From the NCBI GenBank assembly GCA_947260025.1, contig CAMYON010000035.1, positions 14,364-59,203 of the forward strand: a DNA stretch of 44,840 nucleotides, written 5' to 3'. The position numbers and the translations under genes were made by a program. The DNA is from an uncultured Gammaproteobacteria bacterium (GTDB lineage Bacteria > Pseudomonadota > Gammaproteobacteria > GCA-001735895). Below the pieces are notes generated by a model. It did no database searches and was not told the origin of the DNA. It saw only the letters and a list, made by a program, of their open reading frames with translations. Of the stretch, positions 1 to 8,667 are shown piece by piece (the first letter of the stretch is position 1; each line of letters begins with the position of its first letter).

Positions 1-95
1 TTGTCATACAGGCTCGCGACGTAGGAAGAGTCGGGATCCGCGTCTTTCCTCGACGCCAGTACCGCCATCAGGCGCAGGAGTATATCATCACTCAT
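1..95 (-). CDS. hisE: Phosphoribosyl-ATP pyrophosphatase, N-terminal part (partial)
   Basis: Only the first 31 codons and part of the next are inside the window. They read [20 protein letters not shown] and continue into [11 protein letters not shown], the typical opening of HisE, which hydrolyses phosphoribosyl-ATP to phosphoribosyl-AMP in step 2 of histidine synthesis. The start is fixed by an ATGA overlap with the hisI stop (92-95). HisE and HisI are separate genes here, not the fused HisIE of enterics. The gene runs off the left edge. Confidence 0.88.
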   Translation of the reverse strand, partial: MSDDILLRLMAVLASRKDADPDSSYVASLYD

Positions 96-475
96 CGATA
101 AATCTCGTCGGGATTTTTGATAATTTCTTCATCGATTTGCCATTCCCCACCCTTCAAAACCCGAAAGAAACAGCGACGGCGGCCGGTATGACAGGCAATC
201 CCGCCAACCTGCTCGACCTGCAGCAGCACGACATCGGCGTCGCAATCGACCCTGATTTCGTGTAATCGCTGCACGTGCCCCGATTCCTCACCCTTGAACC
301 ATAGCCGCTGGCGCGAGCGCGACCAGTAAACGGCGCGCCCCTGTTCGTGGCTCAACTGCAGGGCCTCGCGGTTCATCCAGGCCAGCATCAGCACTTCGCC
401 GGACTGGCGGTCCTGGGCGATCGCCGGCAGCAGGCCGTCGTCGTTCCACTTGATCTGATCGAGCCAGTCAGTCAT
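92..475 (-). CDS. hisI: Phosphoribosyl-AMP cyclohydrolase
   Basis: A 127-residue protein that opens the adenine ring of phosphoribosyl-AMP (step 3 of histidine synthesis). The metal sites are visible: the DCDAD cluster at residues 77-81 (magnesium aspartates plus Cys78), and the zinc cysteines Cys95 (in GGIACHTG) and Cys102. The length fits the monofunctional HisI family. It overlaps hisF upstream by 8 nt (468-475) and hisE downstream by 4 nt, so it is translated within the his operon. Confidence 0.95.
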   Translation of the reverse strand: MTDWLDQIKWNDDGLLPAIAQDRQSGEVLMLAWMNREALQLSHEQGRAVYWSRSRQRLWFKGEESGHVQRLHEIRVDCDADVVLLQVEQVGGIACHTGRRRCFFRVLKGGEWQIDEEIIKNPDEIYR

Positions 476-1244
476 CGCGCACCTCGATACCCCGGGCCTT
501 CATGAAGGCCTTGGCGTCGCCGATACTGTATTCCGCGAAGTGGAAAATACTCGCCGCCAGCACCGCGTCCGCCTTCCCCTCGAGAATCCCGTCCACCAGG
601 TGTTGCAGGTTACCCACCCCGCCGGAAGCGATTACCGGCACCCGCACCGCTTCCGAAACGGCGCGCGTGAGCTCGTTGTCGAAACCGATTTTAGTGCCGT
701 CTCGATCCATGCTGGTGAGCAGTATTTCGCCGGCGCCGTAAGCATCCATCTTGCGAACCCATTCGATCACGTCGATGCCGGTGGGCTTGCGCCCACCGTG
801 GGTAAAAATTTCCCAGCGCCCGGCCTCGCCATCGGCGCTGACGCGCTTGGCGTCTACCGCGACGACGATGCACTGCGAACCAAACTTGTCGGCGGCCTCG
901 GCCACGAACTCGGGATTGAAAACGGCCGCGGTATTGATACTGACCTTGTCCGCGCCGGCGTTGAGCAAGCGCCGAATATCTGCGAGCTCGCGAATACCAC
1001 CGCCCACGGTCAGCGGGATAAAAACCTCGGCGGCGACATCCTCGACCACGTGCACCATGGTTTCGCGGTCGTCGGAACTGGCCGTGATATCGAGGAAGGT
1101 CAGCTCGTCGGCGCCTTCCTGGTTATAGCGGCGCGCAACTTCGACGGGGTCCCCCGCATCGCGAATTTCGACGAATTGCACACCCTTGACCACGCGCCCG
1201 TTATCGACGTCGAGACAGGGAATAATACGTTTTGCGAGCGTCAT
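468..1244 (-). CDS. hisF: Imidazole glycerol phosphate synthase, cyclase subunit
   Basis: A 258-residue TIM-barrel protein that opens with [20 protein letters not shown]. It makes imidazole glycerol phosphate and AICAR from PRFAR, using ammonia from the HisH glutaminase. The two catalytic aspartates of the family lie at Asp12 (PCLDVD) and Asp131 (VAVDAKR). The phosphate-binding glycine segments TVGGGI and ASGGVG are present. It sits 17 nt downstream of hisA and overlaps hisI. The overlapping frames on the plus strand are shadows. Confidence 0.97.
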   Translation of the reverse strand: MTLAKRIIPCLDVDNGRVVKGVQFVEIRDAGDPVEVARRYNQEGADELTFLDITASSDDRETMVHVVEDVAAEVFIPLTVGGGIRELADIRRLLNAGADKVSINTAAVFNPEFVAEAADKFGSQCIVVAVDAKRVSADGEAGRWEIFTHGGRKPTGIDVIEWVRKMDAYGAGEILLTSMDRDGTKIGFDNELTRAVSEAVRVPVIASGGVGNLQHLVDGILEGKADAVLAASIFHFAEYSIGDAKAFMKARGIEVRDD

Positions 1245-1261
1245 ACCGGGCTGAATCAGAA

Positions 1262-1993
1262 CTAGTTCTGATCGATATAGGCTTGCGCCTCGACCAGGCT
1301 GATGGTGCGCTCGTAGAGCGCCCTACCGATGATGACACCTTCGATACCGGCGTCTTTGACCGCGTTCAGTTTGACGATGCAATCCATGTCGGTAACGCCA
1401 CCGGAGGCGATGACCGGAACGCTTATCGCCTTCGCCAGGGCCTGGGTTGCCTCGACGTTGACCCCCTGCATCATGCCGTCGCGGCTGATATCGGTGTAGA
1501 CGATCGCGGCGACGCCCTGGTCTTCGAAGCGCCGCGCCAGGTCACAGGCTTCATGCTCGGATTCCTCGGCCCAGCCGTGGGTTGCGACCATGCCGTTCTT
1601 GGCATCGAGGCCGATAATCACGTTGCCCGGGAACTCGGAGCAGAGTTGGGTTACAAATTCGGGGCGCTTGACCGCCATGGTACCGATGATGACGTAGTTA
1701 ACCCCGGCCTCGAGATAGGCCTCGACGGTTTCGATCGAGCGGATGCCGCCGCCGATTTGAATTTCCAGGTCCGGGAACGAGGCGCTGATCTCCTCGATGA
1801 CATCGGCATTGATCGGCTCGCCTTCAAACGCACCGTCCAGATCGACCAGGTGCAGCCGGCTGCAACCCTGGTCTACCCACTTGCCCGCCATCGCCACGGG
1901 ATCGTCCGAAAACACCGTGGTTTCGTCCATGTTGCCCTGCCGCAGTCGCACGCAGTGCCCTTCTTTCAAATCGATCGCCGGTATCAGAATCAT
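1262..1993 (-). CDS. hisA: ProFAR isomerase
   Basis: A 243-residue beta-alpha barrel that opens [17 protein letters not shown]. It isomerises ProFAR to PRFAR, the substrate of HisFH. The paired catalytic aspartates are Asp8 (PAIDLKEG) and Asp130 (GLDAKNG). The phosphate loops QIGGGIR and ASGGVTD are present. It starts in an ATGA overlap with the hisH stop (1990-1993), consistent with translational coupling. Confidence 0.97.
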   Translation of the reverse strand: MILIPAIDLKEGHCVRLRQGNMDETTVFSDDPVAMAGKWVDQGCSRLHLVDLDGAFEGEPINADVIEEISASFPDLEIQIGGGIRSIETVEAYLEAGVNYVIIGTMAVKRPEFVTQLCSEFPGNVIIGLDAKNGMVATHGWAEESEHEACDLARRFEDQGVAAIVYTDISRDGMMQGVNVEATQALAKAISVPVIASGGVTDMDCIVKLNAVKDAGIEGVIIGRALYERTISLVEAQAYIDQN

Positions 1994-2640
1994 GCCTGTC
2001 CATCCCAGTTAACAAAATTTCGCAACAATTGCAGGCCGGTAGCAGCGCTTTTCTCGGGATGACACTGCAATGCGAATAAATTGTTTTTGGCGATCGCGCT
2101 GGTGAAGTTGAAGCCATAGTCTGTCTGACCCGCAACCAGTTCCGGATCTGCCGCTTCGAAGTAGTAACTGTGTACGAAATAAAAGCGGCTGCCATCCTCG
2201 ATGGAATGCCATAACGGATGTGATTGAGTCTGCACCACGCGGTTCCAGCCCATATGCGGAACCTTAAGTTTAACGCCGCTCTGGTCTCGATGGCTATCAC
2301 CAAAATACCTGACCTCGCCGGAATATATCCCGAGACAGTCGGTACCCTGGTTTTCCTCGCTATGATCTATCAATACCTGCAGGCCCATACAAATCCCAAG
2401 AAACGGCTGCTGCCCGGCTGCCGTGACGATCGCTTCGCGCAAGCCGTAATCGTCGATTGCGCGCATGCAATCGCCGGCGGCACCCTGTCCCGGAAACACG
2501 ACATGATCGGCGGCCAGCACTTGCGCGGGATCGGAGGTCAGTAGTACCTGGTCGCGACCCTCGGTAACCACCTGCAGCGCATTGACCACCGACCTGAGGT
2601 TTCCCATGCCGTAATCGATCACGGCAATGCTGCGCATCAC
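1990..2640 (-). CDS. hisH: Imidazole glycerol phosphate synthase, glutaminase subunit
   Basis: A class I glutamine amidotransferase of about 215 residues that feeds ammonia to HisF. The nucleophile is Cys84 in [10 protein letters not shown], and the His/Glu partners are in CHPEKSA near residue 195. Two adjacent starts are possible: GTG at 2640 or ATG at 2637. The first abuts the hisB stop directly (2641). ATG at 2637 would give [16 protein letters not shown], the usual form of the family, so it may be the real start. Confidence 0.95.
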   Translation of the reverse strand: MMRSIAVIDYGMGNLRSVVNALQVVTEGRDQVLLTSDPAQVLAADHVVFPGQGAAGDCMRAIDDYGLREAIVTAAGQQPFLGICMGLQVLIDHSEENQGTDCLGIYSGEVRYFGDSHRDQSGVKLKVPHMGWNRVVQTQSHPLWHSIEDGSRFYFVHSYYFEAADPELVAGQTDYGFNFTSAIAKNNLFALQCHPEKSAATGLQLLRNFVNWDGQA

Positions 2641-3234
2641 TTACAGGGATCCCTTGGTCGAAGGAACCACACCCTGCATGCGTTCATCCGGGGCGACGGC
2701 GAAGCGCAGCGCGCGCCCGAACGCCTTGAAGATGGTTTCCGCTACATGGTGCGCATTGTGTCCGGCGAGATTATCGATATGCAGCGTCGCCGGTGCGTGA
2801 TTGACGAAACCCTGAAAAAACTCGTGGAACAGGTCGACGTCGAACTGGCCGACCCGGGGGCGCTTGAACTCTACCCGGTACTCGATGCCGGGCCGCCCGG
2901 AAAAATCTATTACGACACGCGACAGCGCCTCGTCCAACGGCACGTAAGCATGCCCGTAACGCATGATGCCTTTCTTGTCCCCGAGCGCCTGCTTGAAGGC
3001 CTGGCCCAGGGTAATACCGATATCCTCTACCGTATGATGATCATCGATATGCAAATCACCACTGGCGCTTATTTCGAGGTCGAATGCACCATGACGTGCA
3101 ATCTGCTCGAGCATATGTTCGAGGAACGGAATCCCCGTATCGAAACGGGCATTTCCGCTGCCATCCAGGTTCAAACTGACATTGATCTGGGTTTCCAGCG
3201 TATCGCGGCTGACATTTGCACTTCGTTCTGACAT
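2641..3234 (-). CDS. hisB: Imidazoleglycerol-phosphate dehydratase (monofunctional)
   Basis: A 197-residue dehydratase for step 7 of histidine synthesis. The paired manganese-binding histidine motifs are visible: [23 protein letters not shown] and, later, NAHHVAET. The length is that of the monofunctional enzyme; there is no N-terminal histidinol-phosphatase domain as in E. coli HisB. It is the first his gene in this transcript within the window. The 116 bp before it must hold the promoter, but I could not pick a convincing -35/-10 pair. Confidence 0.96.
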   Translation of the reverse strand: MSERSANVSRDTLETQINVSLNLDGSGNARFDTGIPFLEHMLEQIARHGAFDLEISASGDLHIDDHHTVEDIGITLGQAFKQALGDKKGIMRYGHAYVPLDEALSRVVIDFSGRPGIEYRVEFKRPRVGQFDVDLFHEFFQGFVNHAPATLHIDNLAGHNAHHVAETIFKAFGRALRFAVAPDERMQGVVPSTKGSL

Positions 3235-3350
3235 CTACCAAGGTTTCCGGCAGGTTTTGAGAGCCTGCGATAATAATCGACATCGAGACCAAATTCGACC
3301 ATTAATCGGGACGCTCTACCAGGGGCGCGCCGCTTTTTTGCAGGGATTCG

Positions 3351-3785
3351 CTAATCCAGGATAAAGGTAACCGGGCCGTCGTTAACCAGGTGGACCTGCA
3401 TATCGGCGCCGAATTGCCCGCAGGCAATGCTTTCATACACCGATCTGGCGTAGGCAACCATGGCGTCGAAGATCGCCTGACCGTGCCGCGGCGGTGCCGC
3501 CGAGGTAAAACTCGGCCGACGCCCTTTTTTGGTATTGGCGGCCAGCGTGAACTGCGGCACCAGTAACATCCCGCCGCCAATGTCTTTCAGCGACAGGTTC
3601 ATTTTGCCGTCGGAATCGGCAAACACACGGTAATTCAGCAGACGATCGACAAAGCCGCGGGCGGTGGGCTCGTCATCGTCCGCCTCGACACCGACCAGCA
3701 CCAGCAAACCCTGAGTAATGCTTCCGATACTTGTTGCATCGACTTCGACCCGCGCCTCGCTGACGCGTTGCAGCAGGGTAATCAA
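3351..3785 (-). CDS. dtd: D-aminoacyl-tRNA deacylase
   Basis: A 144-residue enzyme that removes D-amino acids mischarged on tRNA. The frame is open to 4043, but homology begins at ITLLQRVSEARVEV. I place the start at TTG 3785, which overlaps the pip stop as TTGA and has a GGAAA ribosome site about 8 nt upstream. The cis-proline motif appears as NDGPVTFILD at the C terminus. The usual SQFTL motif reads PQFTL here, a change next to the active site that may be lineage variation. Confidence 0.9.
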   Translation of the reverse strand: MITLLQRVSEARVEVDATSIGSITQGLLVLVGVEADDDEPTARGFVDRLLNYRVFADSDGKMNLSLKDIGGGMLLVPQFTLAANTKKGRRPSFTSAAPPRHGQAIFDAMVAYARSVYESIACGQFGADMQVHLVNDGPVTFILD

Positions 3786-4726
3786 TTGACGATTTCCAGC
3801 ATCGAATTGCAGCAGTCGACCAGCGCCTTGCTGATGCCGTGCTCGGTGACCGCGTGTCCGGCATCGGGAATTATCTTGAGCTGGGCATTTTCCCATTGCT
3901 CCTTCAGTAAAAAAGCCTGGTCGATCGGGCACACCAGGTCGTAGCGACCATGCACGATATACCCCGGGATATGTTTGATCTTGTCCATGTCCTCGATGAG
4001 CTGGTTCGGCCTCAGGAAACAGTTGTTGACGAAATAATGGCATTCGATGCGCGCGATACTGAGCGCGATATGGGGATCGCTGAAATGATCGACAACGTTC
4101 TTGTCGGGCAGCAGGGTCACCGAGGATCCTTCCCAGATAGACCAGGCCTTGGCCGCACCCATGCGCACGATTTCATTGTCACTGGTAAGCCGCTTGTAAT
4201 AGGCACCGATGATATCGCCGCGCTCGTCTTCCGGAATCGGCTCGATAAAGTGCTGCCAGGCTTCGGGGAAGATACGCGCGGCCTTGCCGTCGAAAAACCA
4301 GCGCACATCGTGATCTCGCGCCAGGAATATACCGCGCAGAATCAGGCCCAGCACCCGGTCGGGATGAGTCTGGGCGTAAGCCAGCGCCAGGGTCGATCCC
4401 CAGGAACCACCGAAAACAACCCAGCGGTCGATCTCGAGAGACTCACGAATTTTTTCCAGGTCGGCTACCAGGTCCCAGGTGGTGTTTTCCTCCAGGCTGG
4501 CGTGTGGCTTCGATTTTCCGCTGCCACGCTGGTCGAACAGGATGATGCGATAGGCCTCGGGATTGAAAAAACGCCGATGCCCCGGCTCGCATGAACCGCC
4601 CGGCCCCCCGTGCAGGAACACTACCGGCGTGCCCTTGGGATTACCGCTCTCTTCTATATAAAGCGTATGCAGATCGGTTACCGGCAAGCGCCAGGTCCGA
4701 CTCGGTTGTATGGCTGGGAATAACAT
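3782..4726 (-). CDS. pip: Proline iminopeptidase (alpha/beta hydrolase, S33)
   Basis: A 314-residue cytoplasmic peptidase that releases N-terminal proline. It shows the oxyanion motif HGGPGGSCEPGH, the DQRGSGKSKPHA segment and the nucleophile elbow GGSWGSTLAL. The triad is completed by an Asp near YDLVCPIDQ and by His in PDAGHAVTEHG. The frame is open up to 4768, but homology starts at MLFPAIQPSRTWRLPV, so I use ATG 4726. The upstream extension would also run into the GacA-type box at 4756-4773. It is coupled to dtd by the TTGA overlap. Confidence 0.92.
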   Translation of the reverse strand: MLFPAIQPSRTWRLPVTDLHTLYIEESGNPKGTPVVFLHGGPGGSCEPGHRRFFNPEAYRIILFDQRGSGKSKPHASLEENTTWDLVADLEKIRESLEIDRWVVFGGSWGSTLALAYAQTHPDRVLGLILRGIFLARDHDVRWFFDGKAARIFPEAWQHFIEPIPEDERGDIIGAYYKRLTSDNEIVRMGAAKAWSIWEGSSVTLLPDKNVVDHFSDPHIALSIARIECHYFVNNCFLRPNQLIEDMDKIKHIPGYIVHGRYDLVCPIDQAFLLKEQWENAQLKIIPDAGHAVTEHGISKALVDCCNSMLEIVN

Positions 4727-4755
4727 GCGTGTTGCAATTCTCCATTCTTGTTTGT

Positions 4756-4773
4756 TGTAGGACGGCACCTACA
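4756..4773 (+). promoter_or_regulatory. GacA/UvrY-type upstream activating box
   Basis: The site TGTAGGACGGCACCTACA is a perfect inverted repeat (TGTAGG, 6-nt spacer, CCTACA). It closely matches the known GacA box TGTAAG-N6-CTTACA that drives rsmX/Y/Z and csrB-type RNAs. A further CCTACA half site lies at 4791-4796. It sits about 90 bp before the inferred start of the small RNA below. The assignment rests on sequence likeness only. Confidence 0.65.
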
Positions 4774-4842
4774 TAATTTTTCGAATCAGGCCTACAAATA
4801 CACAGCTCGCCCGCGATATGTGTCCAGCGATTATAGTGCCAG

Positions 4843-4848
4843 TATACT
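4843..4848 (+). promoter_or_regulatory. Candidate -10 element of the sRNA promoter
   Basis: TATACT lies at 4843-4848, with transcription expected from about 4855. At the -35 position (4820-4825) only a poor GTGTCC is seen, as expected for an activator-dependent promoter working with the GacA-type box upstream. Confidence 0.45.
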
Positions 4849-4854
4849 AGCACG

Positions 4855-4989
4855 ACACAAGGACTGGTCGACAGACAGGGATAGCACCAATCGAGCAGGA
4901 TGCACCCGCAGGAGCTTGACCGGTTAACCCGGATTTTCTCTCCTCGAGATAACCACATTGCTCTGACCGTAACGGCCAGAGTTTTTTTT
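4855..4989 (+). ncRNA. Candidate CsrA/RsmA-sequestering small RNA (CsrB/RsmY/RsmZ class)
   Basis: About 135 nt between a TATACT -10 and a strong terminator, with no plausible protein frame. Five GGA motifs lie within about 75 nt (GGA at 4861, 4879, 4898, 4911 and 4931). Two are in contexts ACAAGGAC and ACAGGGAT, and the second matches the CsrA-selected core ACARGGAU exactly. A third, GCAGGATGC, puts GGA in the loop of a tiny stem. Together with the GacA-type box upstream this is the layout of RsmY/RsmZ RNAs, which titrate the translational repressor CsrA. Both neighbouring genes are on the minus strand, so the plus-strand terminator has no other owner. The exact 5' end is inferred. Confidence 0.62.
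4961..4989 (+). terminator. Rho-independent terminator of the candidate sRNA
   Basis: The hairpin CTCTGACCG-TAA-CGGCCAGAG (4961-4981, one A-C mismatch) is followed directly by eight T on the plus strand. There is no T tract on the minus side, so it serves plus-strand transcription. Confidence 0.85.
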
Positions 4990-5001
4990 GTCCGGGCGTT
5001 G

Positions 5002-5808
5002 CTACAGGTTGTCGAAATCGAACAACTCGCGATCGAGCAGGTGCGACGGCGTTACCTGGCAAAGCGATTTCAGAATATTATCGACGCGCCCCGGATAAGA
5101 ACCGTCCCATTGTTGTAACATCGCCTTGATGGCCTGGCGCTGCAGGTTAGGCTGCGAGCCGCAAAGGTTACAGGGGATGATCGGGAACTTGCGTAACGCC
5201 GCATACTGCTTGATCAGGCTCTCCCGAACGTAGGCCAGCGGCCGGATCACAACGTTACGCTGATCGTCGCTTTTGAGCTTGGCCGGCATCGTTTTCAGCC
5301 GACTGTTATAAAACATGTTTAAAAACGCGGTTTCGACGATATCGTCGGCATGATGACCGAGCGCGATTTTGTTGGCGCCGATGTCGGCGGCCGTGTTGTA
5401 CAGGACGCCGCGGCGCAACCTGGAGCACAACGAACAGGTGGTTTTGCCTTCCGGAATCACGCGCCTGACAACGCTATAGGTATCTTCCTCTATGATTTTG
5501 TAGGTCACGCCGCGTGACTCCAGGTAATCGGGCAGTACTCGTTCTGGAAATCCGGGCTGTTTTTGATCGAGGTTGACCGCAACCAGTTCGAAATCTATCG
5601 GCGCAGCCCGCTGCAGGCCGAGCAGGATATCGAGCAGGGTGTAGCTGTCGGCACCGCCTGACAGGCACACCATGACACGGTCACCGGCTTCGATCATATT
5701 AAAATCGCTGATCGCGCGTCCCACGCCGCTGCGGATCTTGCGTTCCAGTTTTGCCAGCTCGGGCCTGGCCAGGGCGCTAGCGTCAACCTCCCGGGTGCTC
5801 GCGTTCAT
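5002..5808 (-). CDS. ttcA: tRNA 2-thiocytidine(32) synthetase
   Basis: A 268-residue PP-loop ATPase that thiolates cytidine 32 of tRNA using a [4Fe-4S] cluster. The PP-loop is CLSGGADS (the family usually has SGGKDS; the x position varies). Two CxxC motifs, CSLC and CNLC, hold the cluster. The [11 protein letters not shown] motif is present. The frame is open to 5943, but homology starts near MNASTREVD, so I use ATG 5808, 4 nt after the trkH stop. It is the last gene of the long minus-strand operon. Confidence 0.93.
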   Translation of the reverse strand: MNASTREVDASALARPELAKLERKIRSGVGRAISDFNMIEAGDRVMVCLSGGADSYTLLDILLGLQRAAPIDFELVAVNLDQKQPGFPERVLPDYLESRGVTYKIIEEDTYSVVRRVIPEGKTTCSLCSRLRRGVLYNTAADIGANKIALGHHADDIVETAFLNMFYNSRLKTMPAKLKSDDQRNVVIRPLAYVRESLIKQYAALRKFPIIPCNLCGSQPNLQRQAIKAMLQQWDGSYPGRVDNILKSLCQVTPSHLLDRELFDFDNL

Positions 5809-5812
5809 CGAC

Positions 5813-7264
5813 CTACTTGCGCCAGAAGGCCGGCGTAAACAACACCAGCAGGGTGAAAATTTCGAGACGCCCGAGCAACATAGCGACGCACAGTATCCAC
5901 TTGGCCGGATCGTTGATCGAGGCATAGTTACGACCGACTTCACCCAGGCCTGGTCCCAGGTTATTGAGGCAGGCGGCCACCGCCGAAAACGCGGTTTCCT
6001 GGTCGAGCCCGGTTGCCATCAGCAACAGGATCATCAGCGCCGAAATCGCGAAATAGGCGGCGAAAAATCCCCACACCGCTTCGATCACCTTTTCCGGCAT
6101 TGGTTTTTTTCCGATCTTGACCGCAAACTGCGCGTTCGGGTGCACCAGGCGTCGGAGTTCGCGCACGCCCTGTTTGACCAGCAACAGGATTCGAATCACC
6201 TTGATGCCGCCTCCGGTAGAGCCCGAACAGCCGCCGATAAAGCTGACATAAAGTAGCAACACCGGCAGGAATCCAGGCCAGCTATGGTACTCGGCCGTGG
6301 TAAAACCGGTTGTGGTACCGATCGACACCACCTGGAACAGACCCTCGATAATCGATTCGGTGGTGGAATCGAAGGTGTGCATCAATTGCAGGTAGCCGAC
6401 CGTGATGATACTGACGATGAATAACACCAGGATGTAGGTGCGAAATTCGGCGTCGCGCTGGTAAGGCTGCAGCGAGCGATGGCGGAAGGCGGTAAAGTGA
6501 ATCGCGAAGTTTATCCCCGAGAGCAGCATGAACACGATCGCGATGAACTCGATCGCGGTGCTGTTGAAATAGCCGATACTGGCGTCATGCGTCGAAAAAC
6601 CACCGATCGCTACGGTCGAAAATGAGTGCGACATCGCGTCAAAAAAAGACATGCCCGCCATCCAGTAGGCCAGGCAGCAGGCGACCGTCAAACCGAGATA
6701 GATGTACCACAAGGCCTTGGCCGTTTCGGTGATGCGCGGGGTCAGCTTGGTATCCTTGACCGGCCCCGGGGTCTCGGCGCGGAACAGCTGCATGCCGCCG
6801 ACCCCCAGCATCGGCAACACCGCAACCGCCAGCACGATAATGCCCATGCCGCCCAGCCACTGCAGCTCCTGGCGATACAACAACAATGAATGCGGTAACG
6901 TGTCGATGCCGACGATCACCGTCGCACCGGTAGTGGTAATGCCCGAGATCGATTCGAATACCGAGTCCGTGACCGAAATATCGTAAACCCCAGAGAGGTA
7001 GATCGGCAACCCGCCGGCCACGCCCAGCACGGTCCAGAACAGCACCACCACGAGGAATCCGTCGCGCAGGCGCAATTCGTTGCGGTGATGGCGTACCGGA
7101 AGGAACAGCAGAAAGCCGGTGACCAGCGTCAATGCAAAAGCTTCTATAAATGGCAGCAGCGCACCGTCACCGTAAATCAGGGCCGTGACAATCGGCGGCA
7201 ACAGGGTGCAGCTGGAGAGCAGCATCAATAGCCCGAGTATGCGCAGTATTACCAGTGGTTGCAT
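5813..7264 (-). CDS. trkH: Trk potassium uptake channel subunit
   Basis: A 483-residue inner-membrane protein with about ten to twelve hydrophobic segments and the four pore-loop repeats of the Trk/Ktr family. Selectivity-filter segments are visible around [31 protein letters not shown] and [11 protein letters not shown]. It forms the K+ channel gated by TrkA, whose gene lies 20 nt upstream. Confidence 0.96.
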   Translation of the reverse strand: MQPLVILRILGLLMLLSSCTLLPPIVTALIYGDGALLPFIEAFALTLVTGFLLFLPVRHHRNELRLRDGFLVVVLFWTVLGVAGGLPIYLSGVYDISVTDSVFESISGITTTGATVIVGIDTLPHSLLLYRQELQWLGGMGIIVLAVAVLPMLGVGGMQLFRAETPGPVKDTKLTPRITETAKALWYIYLGLTVACCLAYWMAGMSFFDAMSHSFSTVAIGGFSTHDASIGYFNSTAIEFIAIVFMLLSGINFAIHFTAFRHRSLQPYQRDAEFRTYILVLFIVSIITVGYLQLMHTFDSTTESIIEGLFQVVSIGTTTGFTTAEYHSWPGFLPVLLLYVSFIGGCSGSTGGGIKVIRILLLVKQGVRELRRLVHPNAQFAVKIGKKPMPEKVIEAVWGFFAAYFAISALMILLLMATGLDQETAFSAVAACLNNLGPGLGEVGRNYASINDPAKWILCVAMLLGRLEIFTLLVLFTPAFWRK

Positions 7265-7284
7265 GTTCTACCGTCGATTGCTGG

Positions 7285-8661
7285 CTAGAAGTAGGTTATT
7301 CCGACCTGGAACAATTTCTCGACCGCAGCGATTTTCTTTTTGTCGGTCAGAAACAGAATGACGTGGTCTTCCGATTCGATCACCGTATCATGATGGGCGA
7401 TAATCACCTGGTCGCCACGAACGATCGCGCTGATACGTGCGCCCTCCGGCAGCTTGATGTCCTCGATCGGCCGCCCCACCACCTTCGACGAAGTCTTGTC
7501 GCCATGCGCTATCGCCTCGATCGCCTCGGCCGAACCGCGGCGTAAGGCGTGCACCGCGACCACGTCCCCGCGCCGGATATGCGCCAGCAGCGCGCCGATA
7601 GTGACCTGGTGCGGTGATATCGCGATATCGATCAGACCGCTTTCCACCAGGTCGACATAGGCCGGGCGGTTTATCAACGACATAACCTTCTTCGCACCCA
7701 TGCGCTTGGCCAGCATCGAGGACAGTATATTGGCCTCGTCATCGTTGGTGAGCGCGCAGAACACGTCCATGGATTCGATATTCTCTTCAAGCAGCAGGTC
7801 GGGATTGGCGGCGTCGCCGAGCAGGACGATAGCGGAATCGAGCATCGCCGACAATTCGTTGGCGCGCTCCCGAAACCTCTCGATTACCTTGACCTGGTAA
7901 TCCTTTTCCATGATCGACGCAAGCTGGCCGCCGATATTACCGCCGCCGGCGAGCATAATACGCTTGTTCGGCTTTTCGAGCTTGCGCCATTCGGAAATCA
8001 CCGTCGGTATATGCTCGCGCGCGGCGAGGAAGAAAACCTCGTCCCCGGGCTCGATCACGCATTCGGCGGACGGCTGAATCGACTGCCCTTCGCGAAAAAT
8101 TGCGGCAACCCGCATATCCACCTTGGGCACTACCTCGTTCATGGTCCTGAGCTCGCGCCCCACCATTAACCCGTCGTGATAGGCCTTGACCGCCACCAGC
8201 TGCACCCTGCCGTTGGCAAAATCGAGTACCTGCATCGCACTCGGGTGCTCAATCAGGTGGTAAATATACTCGGTTACCAATGACTCCGGGCTGATCATAA
8301 CGTCTACCGGAATCGAATCCTCGGCAAAAAGTCCTGGCCTGCGCAGGTACTCGGGAGAGCGGATACGCGCAATCTTGGTCGGGGTATGAAAAATCGACGA
8401 CGCGATCTGGCAGGCGATCATGTTGATTTCATCGCTATTGGTCAAAGCGATCAGCATGTCGGCATCGTCGGCACCGGCGTCTTCCAGCAATCCCGGGTAG
8501 GACCCGTTGCCGCATATGGTGCGCAGATCGAGCCGATCCTGCAGTTCAGAGAGAATTTGCTGGTTGGTGTCGATGACGGTGATTTCGTTGCTCTCTTCCT
8601 TGGCGAGCTCTGTTGCCACCGTCGAGCCAACCTGCCCGGCGCCTAATATAATAATGTTCAT
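7285..8661 (-). CDS. trkA: Trk system NAD-binding regulatory subunit
   Basis: A 458-residue cytoplasmic gating protein with two RCK halves. The first Rossmann motif is IILGAGQVGSTVA near the N terminus; the second begins IMLAGGGNIGGQLA near residue 235. Each is followed by a TrkA-C domain. The full-length double form matches gammaproteobacterial TrkA. It starts 6 nt after the ntrX stop and precedes trkH. Confidence 0.96.
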   Translation of the reverse strand: MNIIILGAGQVGSTVATELAKEESNEITVIDTNQQILSELQDRLDLRTICGNGSYPGLLEDAGADDADMLIALTNSDEINMIACQIASSIFHTPTKIARIRSPEYLRRPGLFAEDSIPVDVMISPESLVTEYIYHLIEHPSAMQVLDFANGRVQLVAVKAYHDGLMVGRELRTMNEVVPKVDMRVAAIFREGQSIQPSAECVIEPGDEVFFLAAREHIPTVISEWRKLEKPNKRIMLAGGGNIGGQLASIMEKDYQVKVIERFRERANELSAMLDSAIVLLGDAANPDLLLEENIESMDVFCALTNDDEANILSSMLAKRMGAKKVMSLINRPAYVDLVESGLIDIAISPHQVTIGALLAHIRRGDVVAVHALRRGSAEAIEAIAHGDKTSSKVVGRPIEDIKLPEGARISAIVRGDQVIIAHHDTVIESEDHVILFLTDKKKIAAVEKLFQVGITYF

Positions 8662-8667
8662 GACTTG

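Noticed and set aside
540..1265. Long plus-strand open frames opposite hisF and hisA
   Set aside because: They are antisense to genes with clear catalytic motifs, lack ribosome sites and have no recognisable domains; GC-rich codon use opens such shadow frames.
3250..3268. Inverted repeat GCAGG...CCTGC upstream of hisB
   Set aside because: Only 5 bp, no T tract, and no leader peptide rich in histidine codons nearby, so it does not support a his attenuator.
4641..4958. Minus-strand frame of 105 codons across the pip start and the sRNA region
   Set aside because: Out of frame with pip, Cys-rich and low-complexity translation without family likeness; the RNA features explain this region better.
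4900..5118. Plus-strand frame of 72 codons that begins inside the sRNA
   Set aside because: It runs through the terminator hairpin and into the antisense of ttcA, with no ribosome site of note.
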